A stretch of 64,000 bases of DNA from Marinoscillum sp964351625 (GTDB taxonomy: Bacteria; Bacteroidota; Bacteroidia; Cytophagales; Cyclobacteriaceae). The notes beneath the pieces were generated by a model that saw only the letters and a program-made list of their open reading frames with translations, was not told the DNA's origin and made no database searches. The number at the start of each line of letters is the position of its first letter. The first letter of the stretch is position 1. Below are positions 1 to 8,239 of the stretch, piece by piece. Made by a program: the position numbers and the translations under genes. The stretch lies in NCBI GenBank assembly GCA_964351625.1, contig CAYGOV010000007.1, positions 118,763-182,762 on the forward strand. Direction: 5' to 3'.

Positions 1-614
1 AAAAAGGCATGCTAATAGTAGTAGCTGCTGGCAATGACGCCAAAACAAAATGGCAGATCATTGACACGCCAGCAGATGCTCCTCATGCACTCACGGTAGG
101 CGCTAGCAAACTTAAAATCTGGGACAAGATGGATTACAGCAGTATTGGTCCCGATTTTACTGATTTCGTAAAGCCAGACATCTCGGTCTATTCTACACTT
201 GGCACATCCTACTCCACTCCAATCGTTACAGGGATGGCTGCCTGCATCTGGCAGTATGATTCCACCCTCACCAATCTGGAGATCATCGAAATCTTCAAGA
301 AGGCTGGTAATTTTTATCCGTACCCAAACAACTATTTAGGATATGGAGTACCTACGGCGGAGAACATCCTGAAAGTAATGAGAGATGAGCCTTTGGATCG
401 ACCCAAGGTTGTAAGTGCAAAAAGAGAATTTCAATTTAAACTGGATGAATCTATCTCCTATGTAGTCGCCTTTCAGAAAAAAGATGAGAGAAACGTTATG
501 GCTCGTTTTGTCATTCGCCCAAAGAAAAATCAAGTGAAAATCAAACGCTACGAAGATGCTCAGCAAACTAGTGTTTTGATCGGAAATGAGGTCATTGAAA
601 TATTTTGGAAGTAG
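1..614 (+). CDS. Subtilisin-like (S8) serine peptidase, C-terminal part
   Basis: The reading frame is open at the left edge, so only the C-terminal ~204 residues are present; the ATG at position 9 is internal, not the start. The stretch VVAAGND carries the oxyanion-hole Asn of subtilases, and GTSYSTPIVTGMAA holds the catalytic Ser in the family's GTSxxxP context. The Asp and His of the triad must lie upstream of the window. After the peptidase core there are ~80 residues (from about nt 390) with beta-strand character that resemble the small C-terminal domain found after some Bacteroidota subtilases. The protein is probably secreted, but its signal peptide is not visible. No terminator is evident in the 104 bases before the next gene. 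Family assignment is firm; substrate is unknown. Confidence 0.9.
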   Translation, partial: KGMLIVVAAGNDAKTKWQIIDTPADAPHALTVGASKLKIWDKMDYSSIGPDFTDFVKPDISVYSTLGTSYSTPIVTGMAACIWQYDSTLTNLEIIEIFKKAGNFYPYPNNYLGYGVPTAENILKVMRDEPLDRPKVVSAKREFQFKLDESISYVVAFQKKDERNVMARFVIRPKKNQVKIKRYEDAQQTSVLIGNEVIEIFWK

Positions 615-703
615 TTTCTCAATCTAATCAACCACTTAAAACCAGTACTTTTCAGAGTAAATCCTGCCATTTTTTCACCAATTCAAAATTCAATTGTTAA
701 CAC

Positions 704-711
704 TAAATTTG
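704..711 (+). promoter_or_regulatory. Bacteroidota -7 promoter element (TAAATTTG)
   Basis: TAAATTTG fits the Bacteroidota -7 consensus TAnnTTTG and ends 7 bases before the ATG of the M16 peptidase gene. No clear TTG -33 box sits at the expected distance. If used, the transcript would be leaderless or nearly so. Confidence 0.4.
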
Positions 712-718
712 CGCTCCT

Positions 719-1951
719 ATGGTGGAGCATGAGTTGATACAGTTACCCAATGGAATACGCATTATCCACAAACAAATGGTGCATACGCGTATTGCCCATG
801 TAGGTATCATGCTGGATATTGGGAGCCGAGATGAGGCTAATGACGAGCAAGGAATCGCCCATTTCTGGGAACATATGGCTTTCAAAGGCACCAAAAAACG
901 AAAGGCCTATCACATTATCAATCGACTAGATTCTCTTGGAGGCGAACTGAATGCCTACACTACCCGAGAGAAAATATGCTTCTACGCTTCTATACTTGAT
1001 AATCATTTAGAGAAAGCTGTAGAATTACTTGCGGACATCACTTTCAATTCTACCTTTCCTGCCAACCAGATCGAGAAGGAACGCATGGTGATACTGGAAG
1101 AAATGTCCATGTATCGAGATACACCAGAGGATGCTATCCAAGATGAATTTGACGAGATCATTTTTCAAGATCACGCCTTGGGGAAAAATATCCTTGGCAC
1201 TGAACAAACCGTAGGAAGATTCACGCAACTAGATTTCATCAATTTCCTTGCTCGCAATTTCAATACAGAAAGAATCATTCTCTCAAGCGTAGGCAACTAC
1301 TCAGGAGCAAAACTTCAAAAGCTAGCTACCAAATATCTTTCGCATATTCCAAAAAAGACACACACCGCGCAACGTCAGTTATTTAATGGGTTCACACTTC
1401 AAGTGAAATCGGTTATCAAACCGATCACTCAAGCTCATGTGGCTATCGGCAGTAAGTCTTATGGCTTGCTAGATAAGGATCGAATTCCATTTTTTGTATT
1501 GGTAAATATACTCGGCGGACCCAGTATGAATTCCAAACTCAATATGTCATTGAGAGAGAAAAATGGGCTTGTCTATGGCATTGAGGCAAATTTCACCCCA
1601 TACTACGAAGTGGGACAATTTGGAATCTACTTTGCTACCGACCCGAAAAATCTCAAAAAGAGTTTCAGACTCATTCAAAAAGAATTGGATGAGCTTAAGA
1701 ATAAACCAATGAGTAGCGCCCAGCTTCATAAAGCCAAACAACAACTCAAGGGACAATTGGCCATGTCTGAAGAAAACAACAACTCCATCATGCTCATGAT
1801 GGCGAAGACCATGCTCGATCTAAACCGAGTACCAAATTTGGCAGAGCTTTTTGAAAAAATAGACGAAACTAGCTCGGAGAAATTGTTGGAGCTTGCCCGC
1901 AATAACTTCAACCTTGAAGAAATGAGCAGTTTAACTTACTTACCTGAGTAA
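719..1951 (+). CDS. M16 family zinc metallopeptidase (processing-protease type)
   Basis: This 410-residue protein is a pitrilysin/insulinase-family peptidase of the mitochondrial-processing-peptidase type. The inverted zinc motif HxxEH is at His48-x-x-Glu51-His52 (AHFWEHMAFKGT), and the third ligand Glu is at about residue 127-128 within VILEEM, the spacing expected for M16. The N-terminal half is the active M16 domain and residues ~170-400 form the M16C half (GLVYGIEANF). No signal peptide is visible, so it probably acts in the cytoplasm, degrading peptides, perhaps cleaved signal or presequence-like fragments. It lies alone between a subtilase and an O-methyltransferase, and a -7 promoter element sits directly in front of the ATG. 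Family call is firm; the substrate is inferred only. Confidence 0.93.
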   Translation: MVEHELIQLPNGIRIIHKQMVHTRIAHVGIMLDIGSRDEANDEQGIAHFWEHMAFKGTKKRKAYHIINRLDSLGGELNAYTTREKICFYASILDNHLEKAVELLADITFNSTFPANQIEKERMVILEEMSMYRDTPEDAIQDEFDEIIFQDHALGKNILGTEQTVGRFTQLDFINFLARNFNTERIILSSVGNYSGAKLQKLATKYLSHIPKKTHTAQRQLFNGFTLQVKSVIKPITQAHVAIGSKSYGLLDKDRIPFFVLVNILGGPSMNSKLNMSLREKNGLVYGIEANFTPYYEVGQFGIYFATDPKNLKKSFRLIQKELDELKNKPMSSAQLHKAKQQLKGQLAMSEENNNSIMLMMAKTMLDLNRVPNLAELFEKIDETSSEKLLELARNNFNLEEMSSLTYLPE

Positions 1952-1973
1952 ACTGACGGACATTAAAATGTCT

Positions 1974-1981
1974 TAGTTTTG
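1974..1981 (+). promoter_or_regulatory. Bacteroidota -7 promoter element (TAGTTTTG)
   Basis: TAGTTTTG matches TAnnTTTG and ends only 4 bases before the ATG of the O-methyltransferase gene. That spacing would give a leaderless transcript. No good -33 box is seen. Confidence 0.4.
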
Positions 1982-1985
1982 CCCT

Positions 1986-2624
1986 ATGGATTTCCTAACT
2001 CCAGCACTCCAAAAATACGTCGAGGACCATAGTGCGCCAGAAAGCTCACTTCTGAGCCAAATAAATAGAGAAACACATCTGAAGGTGCTCAAACCAAGAA
2101 TGCTATCAGGGCATTTGCAAGGAAGAGTACTTTCTATGATGAGCCATATGATCACTCCCAAAAACATACTGGAAGTAGGTACTTACACTGGCTACTCTGC
2201 GTTAAGTCTCGCTGAGGGTTTGCAGAAAGACGGTAAACTCATCACTATCGACGTAAATAAAGAATTGGAACATGTGGTGCGAGATTATTTTGAGCAGTCC
2301 GACTATAAAGAGCAACTCACATTGATGATTGGGAAAGCGAAAGAAATAATCCCGACTTTAGATTATCAATGGGATCTCGTGTTTGTGGATGCTGATAAAG
2401 AATCTTACGCCAATTATTTTGAGTTAACTCTCCCACAATTGAGATCGGGCGGGTTTATGATCTTTGATAATGTACTTTGGAGTGGTAAAGTAGCTGATCA
2501 CCACAAAGACGATAAAGCCACCATTAGCATTCGCTCATTTAACCGCATGGTTCAAGATCACCCGTCAGTAGAAAATGTCTTATTCCCTATTCGAGATGGG
2601 TTAATGATTCTGAGGAAATTATGA
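1986..2624 (+). CDS. SAM-dependent O-methyltransferase (caffeoyl-CoA OMT type)
   Basis: A 212-residue class I methyltransferase of the Methyltransf_3 / catechol-caffeoyl-CoA O-methyltransferase family. The SAM-binding motif I is at residues ~60-72 (EVGTYTGYSALSLAE), the acidic metal/SAM region at ~131-140 (VFVDADKESY) and the metal-binding FDNVLWSGKV at ~159-168. Length is normal for the family. Bacterial members methylate catechol-like hydroxyls of varied small molecules; the substrate here cannot be read from sequence. Its stop overlaps the start of the lytic transglycosylase gene as ATGA (2621-2624), so the two are translationally coupled, although no functional link is obvious. Confidence 0.93.
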   Translation: MDFLTPALQKYVEDHSAPESSLLSQINRETHLKVLKPRMLSGHLQGRVLSMMSHMITPKNILEVGTYTGYSALSLAEGLQKDGKLITIDVNKELEHVVRDYFEQSDYKEQLTLMIGKAKEIIPTLDYQWDLVFVDADKESYANYFELTLPQLRSGGFMIFDNVLWSGKVADHHKDDKATISIRSFNRMVQDHPSVENVLFPIRDGLMILRKL

Positions 2625-4618
2625 GGCAGAAACTCATCATTGTCCTTATTCTCTTCACTATCAGTTTTGATGGATTTGGTGGGCCTATACCTACGGTTCC
2701 GTCCAGTATTGAAATCGCTGGTGTCCATCTAAAGCTTACAAATGATGCTCAACGAGAGATCCAAAATGACGTAAATGCCCTTCGTGCAAGTGATAAATAT
2801 TTCCAAATTAAGCTCGATAGAGTCAATCTGTATTTCCCAATTATAGAGCGCATCCTCAAAGAAGAGGGGGTTCCAGAAGTGCTGAAATATTTGGCAGTAC
2901 AAGAAAGTTCGCTTACCTCAGATGCTGTTTCCAGTGCAAATGCGGTAGGCTATTGGCAATTCAAAGATTTCACTGCAAGAGAAGTTGGCTTGCGCGTAGA
3001 TGGCAAAATTGATGAACGGAAAAATATCGTATCGTCATCGCGTGGTGCTGCGAGGTATTTTAAAATGAATAATTTCTATTTTAAAAACTGGATCTATTCT
3101 ATTAGCGCCTATCAAGCAGGTCGTGGTGGTGCCAGCAAATATGTGGATTCAGAAAATTTTGGTTCCAACAAACTTACCATCACAAGCAAAAGTCACTGGT
3201 ACGTGCTTCGATTCATTGCACATGTCATAGCATTTCAAGATGAGGTGGGCGGACCACATAGTGAAGGACTTTCTCTTGGCGAATACACCAAAGGTGAAGG
3301 TAAAACACTTGAGCAAATCGCCAATGACCAACAAATAGATGTAGCACTTTTGAAGGAATATAATAAATGGCTGTCTCATGGATCTATTCCTGATGACAAA
3401 GTCTACACGGTCATTTTGCCTGGCAAAGGAGCAGCTTCAAAACCTAATAAATCCAAAGAAGAAGCTAAGCCGTTGGCACGTTCAATTGAACCAGCAAAAA
3501 AGACAGTTTATCCAAATAACCTAGGCGTCACTTCCAAGCAAAAAACAATATTCATCAGAATCAATGGCTTAAAAGCGGTGATGGCTTCCGACTCGGAAAA
3601 TATCGTGAGCCTTGCCCTTAAAAGTGGAATATCGAGCGGTAGACTCATCAAATTCAACGACCTTCATAGTGCCTCACCTATTATCAGTGGCGAAATTTAT
3701 TACACTCAAAATAAGCGCAATCGATCCGCTGTAAGATTTCACGTGGCACAACATGGAGAAACGGCTTGGGGTATTTCACAGAAATACGGCCTAAAGCTCA
3801 ATCAACTTTACCGGAAAAATCGTATGGAGGAAGACGAACCCATCAAATCTGGACGACTTCTTTGGCTGAACAAAAAGCGACCATTAAAAACTCCGATAGA
3901 GTATCATAAAGTCAAACCACAAGCAACTGTGACGAGGACAATTTCAAAACCAAAGTCAACGATACCATCGGTGAGTCCGCCAGTGAGTATTAAACCAACA
4001 CCTACTCCTGCGACGAAAGAAGAAGTTAAAGTTGAGGAAGCCAAGCCAGTGATCATAGAGCGTCAAGAAATAAAACCAAGTGCTCCCAAAGCTAATATTA
4101 CCACTCATACGGTGGCCAAGGGTGAATCTTTGTGGTTGATTGCCAATAAATATGATTTGGCACTCGATCAATTACTAGAATGGAATAGTCTAGATGAAAA
4201 AAGCACCTTGTCAGTGGGTCAAACGCTTAGTCTTGTGAAAAGCACAGCTCCTAAAACAATTAAGCAATCTCCTCCAAATAACGCGAATTATCATACTGTA
4301 CAGGCTGGAGAATCACTTTGGGGAATCGCACGCTTATACAACACAACTGTTGACAATTTAAGAAGCCTGAATAATTTATCACTTAATGACGCAATTAGTA
4401 TTGGTCAATCTCTGAAAGTGACTGATGGTCCAAATAAAAGTAAGCCAATTGAAACCAAACCTGAAGAATATGAAACCTATATAGTAAAAGGTGGTGACAG
4501 TCTTTATAAAATCAGTCGTGACTTTGATGTTTCGGTATCCGAACTTATGCTGCTAAACGAGTTATCATCCCCTGATCTTTCGGTTGGCGATGTACTAAAA
4601 ATAAAAGTCAAGGAGTAA
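2621..4618 (+). CDS. Lytic transglycosylase with LysM repeats (MltD-like)
   Basis: A 665-residue secreted murein hydrolase. Residues 1-20 form a signal peptide. An SLT/GH23 domain follows at ~60-190: Glu95 in AVQESSL is the predicted catalytic acid, and AVGYWQFKD and SAYQAGRGG are typical SLT motifs, the latter with Q-A-G where MltD usually has N-x-G. At least four LysM peptidoglycan-binding repeats are visible (about 373-420, 495-541, 557-601 and 617-665), plus a degenerate one near 225-270. The low-complexity Pro/Lys/Glu linker at ~425-490 separates the catalytic and anchoring parts. It should cleave glycan strands in the periplasm, releasing 1,6-anhydroMurNAc. Coupled to the upstream methyltransferase by an ATGA overlap. 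Four or more LysM copies is on the high side for MltD (E. coli has two). Confidence 0.92.
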   Translation: MRQKLIIVLILFTISFDGFGGPIPTVPSSIEIAGVHLKLTNDAQREIQNDVNALRASDKYFQIKLDRVNLYFPIIERILKEEGVPEVLKYLAVQESSLTSDAVSSANAVGYWQFKDFTAREVGLRVDGKIDERKNIVSSSRGAARYFKMNNFYFKNWIYSISAYQAGRGGASKYVDSENFGSNKLTITSKSHWYVLRFIAHVIAFQDEVGGPHSEGLSLGEYTKGEGKTLEQIANDQQIDVALLKEYNKWLSHGSIPDDKVYTVILPGKGAASKPNKSKEEAKPLARSIEPAKKTVYPNNLGVTSKQKTIFIRINGLKAVMASDSENIVSLALKSGISSGRLIKFNDLHSASPIISGEIYYTQNKRNRSAVRFHVAQHGETAWGISQKYGLKLNQLYRKNRMEEDEPIKSGRLLWLNKKRPLKTPIEYHKVKPQATVTRTISKPKSTIPSVSPPVSIKPTPTPATKEEVKVEEAKPVIIERQEIKPSAPKANITTHTVAKGESLWLIANKYDLALDQLLEWNSLDEKSTLSVGQTLSLVKSTAPKTIKQSPPNNANYHTVQAGESLWGIARLYNTTVDNLRSLNNLSLNDAISIGQSLKVTDGPNKSKPIETKPEEYETYIVKGGDSLYKISRDFDVSVSELMLLNELSSPDLSVGDVLKIKVKE

Positions 4619-4622
4619 TTGT

Positions 4623-4988
4623 CTAGGCAGTGCTTGATTTAGCACTTGCGCTTAGATTATCAAGAAAAGTCACAAATCGCTTTTGACTGATCGGTTTCTT
4701 AAAAAATGCTATGGCCTTGAGATCCATCGCAGATTGCTTATAATTTTCGTTGGAGGAAACCACTATTATTTGAGGTGGACTTACAAGAGATTGCAAGATC
4801 TGCAATCCTGTGAAATGGGGCATATCAATATCTAAAAACACAATATCAGGTTGATCCAAGATAATTCCTGCAGCTCCTTCAATAGCATCATCATAGCCTC
4901 CGACTAATTCGATACTCTTCGTTTTACCGACGAGTTTTTTGATCATCAGAATGATCATTGGATCATCATCAATAGCAATTGCCCTCAT
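4623..4988 (-). CDS. Stand-alone response-regulator receiver protein
   Basis: A 121-residue CheY-like receiver domain without an output domain. The acidic pair Asp8/Asp9, phosphoacceptor Asp53 (FLDIDMP), switch Ser78 (VVSSN) and Lys98 (FFKKP) are all present, so it should be phosphorylatable. The N-terminal 110 residues resemble the receiver of LytTR-type regulators, but the protein ends about 10 Ser/Ala-rich residues after alpha5, so no LytTR DNA-binding domain follows. It lies 4 bp tail-to-tail from the transglycosylase gene and downstream of dnaX, with a hairpin in between. No histidine kinase is adjacent, so the partner must be encoded elsewhere. Confidence 0.9.
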   Translation of the reverse strand: MRAIAIDDDPMIILMIKKLVGKTKSIELVGGYDDAIEGAAGIILDQPDIVFLDIDMPHFTGLQILQSLVSPPQIIVVSSNENYKQSAMDLKAIAFFKKPISQKRFVTFLDNLSASAKSSTA

Positions 4989-5037
4989 ATTAAGCTTAGT
5001 AAATAGTGGGCCAATTAATTCATTAAAACTTTACCAA

Positions 5038-5069
5038 TCAAAAAAATATCGCTGAAAAGGCTTTTTCAG
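5038..5069 (-). terminator. Putative terminator after dnaX (tau)
   Basis: Read on the minus strand, CTGAAAA / TTTTCAG form a 7-bp stem (5052-5058 with 5063-5069) with a 4-base loop, followed a few bases later by a run of seven T (about 5041-5047). It lies 25 bases after the tau stop and before the receiver gene. Confidence 0.45.
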
Positions 5070-5094
5070 TCGGTGAATTTCCAAGAAAGTCGAA

Positions 5095-5712
5095 TTAGTA
5101 GTCAAAATCCAGTCCCAACCTGTCCTTTAGTGACTGTAAGTGCGGATTTTGCTCAGCCATGTAATCAAACTTTTCTCGAGAAGTATAAAGACTCTTGCTT
5201 GACTTTTGCTCTGTAACTGCCTTCAACACTTTTATCATCGTATTATTTAAGCCCTTTTTTAAATATTGAAGGAGATCTTGCTCACATTTTTCTAAAATGC
5301 TGATCTCAAGCTGACTCTCCAAAAAGATCGTTAACTCAAACTCTCCAGTTTTTTCAAGCCGTCTGTCCAATACTAATTTTTCGGTATCAGAAGTGCCATT
5401 TGCTATTCTTTCTTCTTTGAAGGATTTCCAAAGTGCTTGCACATCCTCATCTTCGAAAGGGGTACTCTTTTCCTCCAAAACAGGTTTCTTTTCCTCTGCT
5501 TTCTCAACGCTTACCGGCGTTTTTGATCGTGTAAGACTAGGGGTTTCCCTTTGAGTAGAGGATACAGGAGAAGATGGAATAGAAATTTTTGGGGTTATAG
5601 GTGCTGGCTCAGGCGCTAGATTTGAAGCTGGCCTTTCTGGGATTTTCTCACTTACAGTCGGACTAGGTTGCTCACGTTTTGGAGATTCCTCTTTGTCTAG
5701 GCTGTCGCTACT
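5095..5712 (-). CDS. dnaX: DNA polymerase III tau-specific C-terminal extension (dnaX, -1 frame)
   Basis: This open frame continues dnaX in the -1 register. It has no ATG; translated from the A-run it begins SSDSLDKEESP and runs 205 residues to the stop at 5095. The first ~85 residues are Pro/Ser/Lys/Glu-rich linker, as is usual between domain III of DnaX and the tau tail. The rest, from about nt 5478 (EDEDVQALWKSFKEER), is helical and matches the position of the tau C-terminal region that contacts polymerase alpha and DnaB helicase. There is no stop codon in this frame between the A-run and 5095, which argues against decay. Joining it to the upstream frame gives a 571-residue tau, close to the family's usual 550-650. 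A separate small gene starting at a TTG at 5478 is possible but much less likely. Confidence 0.75.
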   Translation of the reverse strand, partial: SSDSLDKEESPKREQPSPTVSEKIPERPASNLAPEPAPITPKISIPSSPVSSTQRETPSLTRSKTPVSVEKAEEKKPVLEEKSTPFEDEDVQALWKSFKEERIANGTSDTEKLVLDRRLEKTGEFELTIFLESQLEISILEKCEQDLLQYLKKGLNNTMIKVLKAVTEQKSSKSLYTSREKFDYMAEQNPHLQSLKDRLGLDFDY

Positions 5713-6809
5713 TTTTTTTTTACTTCCCCACCTGCACCCAATTTAACGACTCGTTCTATTTGCGAAAGCTTCATTAGGCAAAGCTCTATGTGCAGGCGCT
5801 GATTTTTACTCTGCTTGTAACCTAGATCGACCTGATTCATAAGATTGAGACCAGTCAATAGAGAAGAAGCGGAGATCGCATTGCCTTGCTCGCTGTATTT
5901 ACCTTTTAGATTCTCCGGCACTTCTAGCAATTTGAGCGTTTGTGAGTTTTTACAAACCAACAGATTTCTAAAATGGTCTTCAAGCCCAATTAAGAAGTTG
6001 TGCCCATCAAAACCATTTCTGAGAATATCATCGAAGAGCAACAACGCTCCAGCCATATCTTCGGCAAGAAAGTAATCGACCAATTTGAAATAGTAATCAT
6101 AATCAAGAATGTGAAGATTCTTAATCGCATTCTGATAGGTGACCTTATTGTCCGAAGAGAAAGTGACAATCAAATCAAAAATGGAAAGCGCATCACGCAT
6201 CGCACCATCTGCCTTTTGCGCAATTAGATGCAAAGCCTCTGATTCGGCACTTATACCCTCTTTCTCTGCAATTCCTTGCAATTGGGTAACCATGTCATTG
6301 ATCTCGATACGATTGAAATCATAGATCTGACATCTTGAGAGAATCGTAGGGATCACCTTATGCTTCTCCGTGGTAGCCAGTATAAATATGGCATAAGAAG
6401 GAGGCTCTTCCAAAGTCTTCAAAAAGGCGTTGAAAGCCTGATTGGAAAGCATGTGAACCTCATCTATGATATATACTTTGAATTTTCCCTGCTGCGGTGG
6501 ATAGCGAACCTGATCGATGAGGTTTCTGATATCCTCCACAGAGTTATTGGAGGCCGCATCCAATTCATAAATATTGAAATTGCCAGCAGCAGCGTCACCA
6601 TTCTCTGCCTCAAAACCATTGATCATGCGTGACAAGATCCGCGCACAAGTAGTTTTACCTACTCCTCTAGGTCCACAAAAAAGTAACGCTTGGGCGAGAT
6701 GATTATTGTCAATGGCATTTTTGAGCGTGGTAGTAATATGCCCTTGACCGACTACTTCGTCAAAGCCCAACGGGCGATATTTTCTGGCAGATACTACGAA
6801 ATTTTCCAC
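5697..6809 (-). CDS. dnaX: DNA polymerase III subunit gamma (dnaX, frame-zero product)
   Basis: Clamp-loader ATPase of the replisome. The 370-residue frame-zero product has the P-loop GPRGVGKTT (residues ~45-53), ELDAASNN, Walker B/DEAH-like YIIDEVHMLS, sensor I region LATTEKHKV and the arginine-finger SRC motif, followed by AAA+ domain II and the collar helices of domain III. It stops right after a ten-A run, consistent with a gamma form; the -1 frame supplies the tau tail. The four zinc-ligand cysteines normally found between domain I helices are absent: only ~17 residues without Cys separate MING from the ELDAASN motif. The start is GTG at 6807-6809 (GTGGAAAATTTC); there is no in-frame ATG at the conserved N-terminus. 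Confidence 0.93.
   Translation of the reverse strand: MENFVVSARKYRPLGFDEVVGQGHITTTLKNAIDNNHLAQALLFCGPRGVGKTTCARILSRMINGFEAENGDAAAGNFNIYELDAASNNSVEDIRNLIDQVRYPPQQGKFKVYIIDEVHMLSNQAFNAFLKTLEEPPSYAIFILATTEKHKVIPTILSRCQIYDFNRIEINDMVTQLQGIAEKEGISAESEALHLIAQKADGAMRDALSIFDLIVTFSSDNKVTYQNAIKNLHILDYDYYFKLVDYFLAEDMAGALLLFDDILRNGFDGHNFLIGLEDHFRNLLVCKNSQTLKLLEVPENLKGKYSEQGNAISASSLLTGLNLMNQVDLGYKQSKNQRLHIELCLMKLSQIERVVKLGAGGEVKKKVATA
5709..5724 (-). other. Putative programmed -1 frameshift / slippage site in dnaX
   Basis: On the minus strand a run of ten A (5712-5721) occupies GTA AAA AAA AAA GTA. In frame zero the ribosome meets TAG after four more sense codons (GTA GCG ACA GCC), giving gamma. A one-base back-slip continues into the long tau frame. 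The arrangement parallels E. coli dnaX (A AAA AAG, gamma stop soon after) and Thermus dnaX (nine A, transcriptional slippage). Alternatively one A was lost in sequencing or in this strain. Confidence 0.65.
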
Positions 6810-6998
6810 AGCGGAAAATTAAGGCAATTGCTCAGAAGTCTGCTAAGATTTAAAAACTTATTAAGGGAATTTCTAGGAATGATTGAATCAAAATAACCTG
6901 ATATCATAGCCCATCAGCCATATCTTCACGTATAGGTATCTTCGAAAGAAAATATTTAATACCCACGCAACCTTTGCAACCTCACTTGCATCTTCCCT

Positions 6999-7595
6999 AT
7001 GCACACCAACTTAAACATGTTGCGAATCAATAAATCGAACGCTGAAGAGCAAATGCTCAAAGACTGCATCAAGCGAAAGCCGAGTGCACAAAAGGCGCTA
7101 TACGATCGGTTTGCTGGCAAAATGTTGGGAGTGTGTATGAGATACATTCATGATCGTGAAGAGGCAGAACATGTGATGATCGGCGGTATGGTGAAGGTAT
7201 TTGATAAGTTGGATCAGTTCAGTGGCGAGGGAAGTTTAGAAGGATGGATTCGCCGTGTCATGGTGAATGAAAGTTTGATGTACATCCGAAAGCACAAAAA
7301 CATGTCGCTGGAGGTGGAAGTAGAAAAAGCTGAATATGAACCAGATTATCAAGGCTTAGAAAGCAATTTGGAAGCCGCTGATTTAATGGCCTTGATCAAT
7401 GAATTGCCCATAGGCTATCGAACAGTTTTTAACCTCTACGCAATAGAAGGTTATGGACATAAAGAAATAGCAGAAATGCTGCAAATCAATGAAAACACCT
7501 CAAAGTCTCAACTGAGCAGAGCACGAAAGTATCTGCAAGCGCGACTTTTAGCAATACAGGAGAAAGAATTAAAGAAAGACAACAATGGCAAATGA
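6999..7595 (+). CDS. ECF-type RNA polymerase sigma factor
   Basis: A 198-residue sigma-70 family factor of the extracytoplasmic-function class. Region 2 spans about residues 30-100 (ALYDRFAGKMLGVCMRYI, then the -10 recognition helix around EGWIRRVMVNE). Region 4, with a helix-turn-helix, spans ~130-185 (PIGYRTVFNLYAIEGYGHKE, NTSKSQLSRARKYL). ATG at 6999 is used; a second ATG at 7017 (MLRINKSN) could be the true start. It overlaps the next gene by 11 bp, and that gene encodes a single-span membrane protein of the size and layout of Bacteroidota anti-sigma factors, so the pair is probably a sigma/anti-sigma switch that also controls the beta-barrel protein behind it. Confidence 0.92.
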   Translation: MHTNLNMLRINKSNAEEQMLKDCIKRKPSAQKALYDRFAGKMLGVCMRYIHDREEAEHVMIGGMVKVFDKLDQFSGEGSLEGWIRRVMVNESLMYIRKHKNMSLEVEVEKAEYEPDYQGLESNLEAADLMALINELPIGYRTVFNLYAIEGYGHKEIAEMLQINENTSKSQLSRARKYLQARLLAIQEKELKKDNNGK

Positions 7596-8214
7596 TTTAG
7601 ACAGACTTTTCCGTGAAAACCTCGACCAATTTGAGGTAACACCGAAAGCATCCAGCTGGGATGCCGTGGCAGGAGAGATCAATAGTACACGCTCATATGG
7701 CATTTATTTCAAAGCCGCTGCGGCAGTGATCACTTTACTGATAGCTGCAGGCTGGTTTGTCTGGAAAGACGCATCAACTACGGAAAATGGCATGGTGGCT
7801 ATCGCTGATCACCCTGTGCAAAACGAACAGATGATCGAAATTGAAGTACCAGAAAAAGTGGCTGTTGTAGAAAAACAACGCAAGCAGCTCCCAGTACGAA
7901 AATCAATTCAAAACATGGCTGTGGCAAAAGAAGTAGTTGAAGCAGCGCCATTGTGGAGCTATGATAGCTATCAAATAGTGGCTATCAATGAAGTGAATTT
8001 GAGTGAGGAACTCCGTCTGAACCTTCACACACCTGAAGGCAAGCCGAGCAAAGTTTCGGGAACAATTAAGATTACTTACATCGCAAGTAATGAACAGACG
8101 ATCGAAAAAAATAAAATAACTGGATTCCTGTCACAAATTTCCCAAGAGGTACAAGGCACTCACCTTCTCGCCGATATCCGGGATGCAAAAGACAACTTAT
8201 TCAGCAGAAACTAA
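7585..8214 (+). CDS. Putative membrane anti-sigma factor
   Basis: A 209-residue single-span membrane protein. The N-terminal ~28 residues begin with DLDRLFRENLDQFEVTPKAS, the short cytoplasmic segment typical of Bacteroidota proteins encoded directly behind ECF sigma factors; it ends in SSWDAVAGEI (W with small residues). One transmembrane helix is at ~39-58 (AAAAVITLLIAAGWFVW), and the periplasmic part (~60-209) has no domain I recognise. It lacks a zinc-binding HxxxCxxC anti-sigma motif. The role is inferred from gene order and the 11-bp overlap with the sigma gene. The following ORF frame also overlaps its end. Confidence 0.7.
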   Translation: MANDLDRLFRENLDQFEVTPKASSWDAVAGEINSTRSYGIYFKAAAAVITLLIAAGWFVWKDASTTENGMVAIADHPVQNEQMIEIEVPEKVAVVEKQRKQLPVRKSIQNMAVAKEVVEAAPLWSYDSYQIVAINEVNLSEELRLNLHTPEGKPSKVSGTIKITYIASNEQTIEKNKITGFLSQISQEVQGTHLLADIRDAKDNLFSRN

Positions 8215-8239
8215 GGTCAAAGAATTTAACAATAAGAAC

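Noticed and set aside
5095..5478. Separate small gene on the minus strand starting at TTG 5478
   Set aside because: The same frame is open back to the A-run in dnaX and the protein has tau-like linker and tail, so it is better read as part of dnaX.
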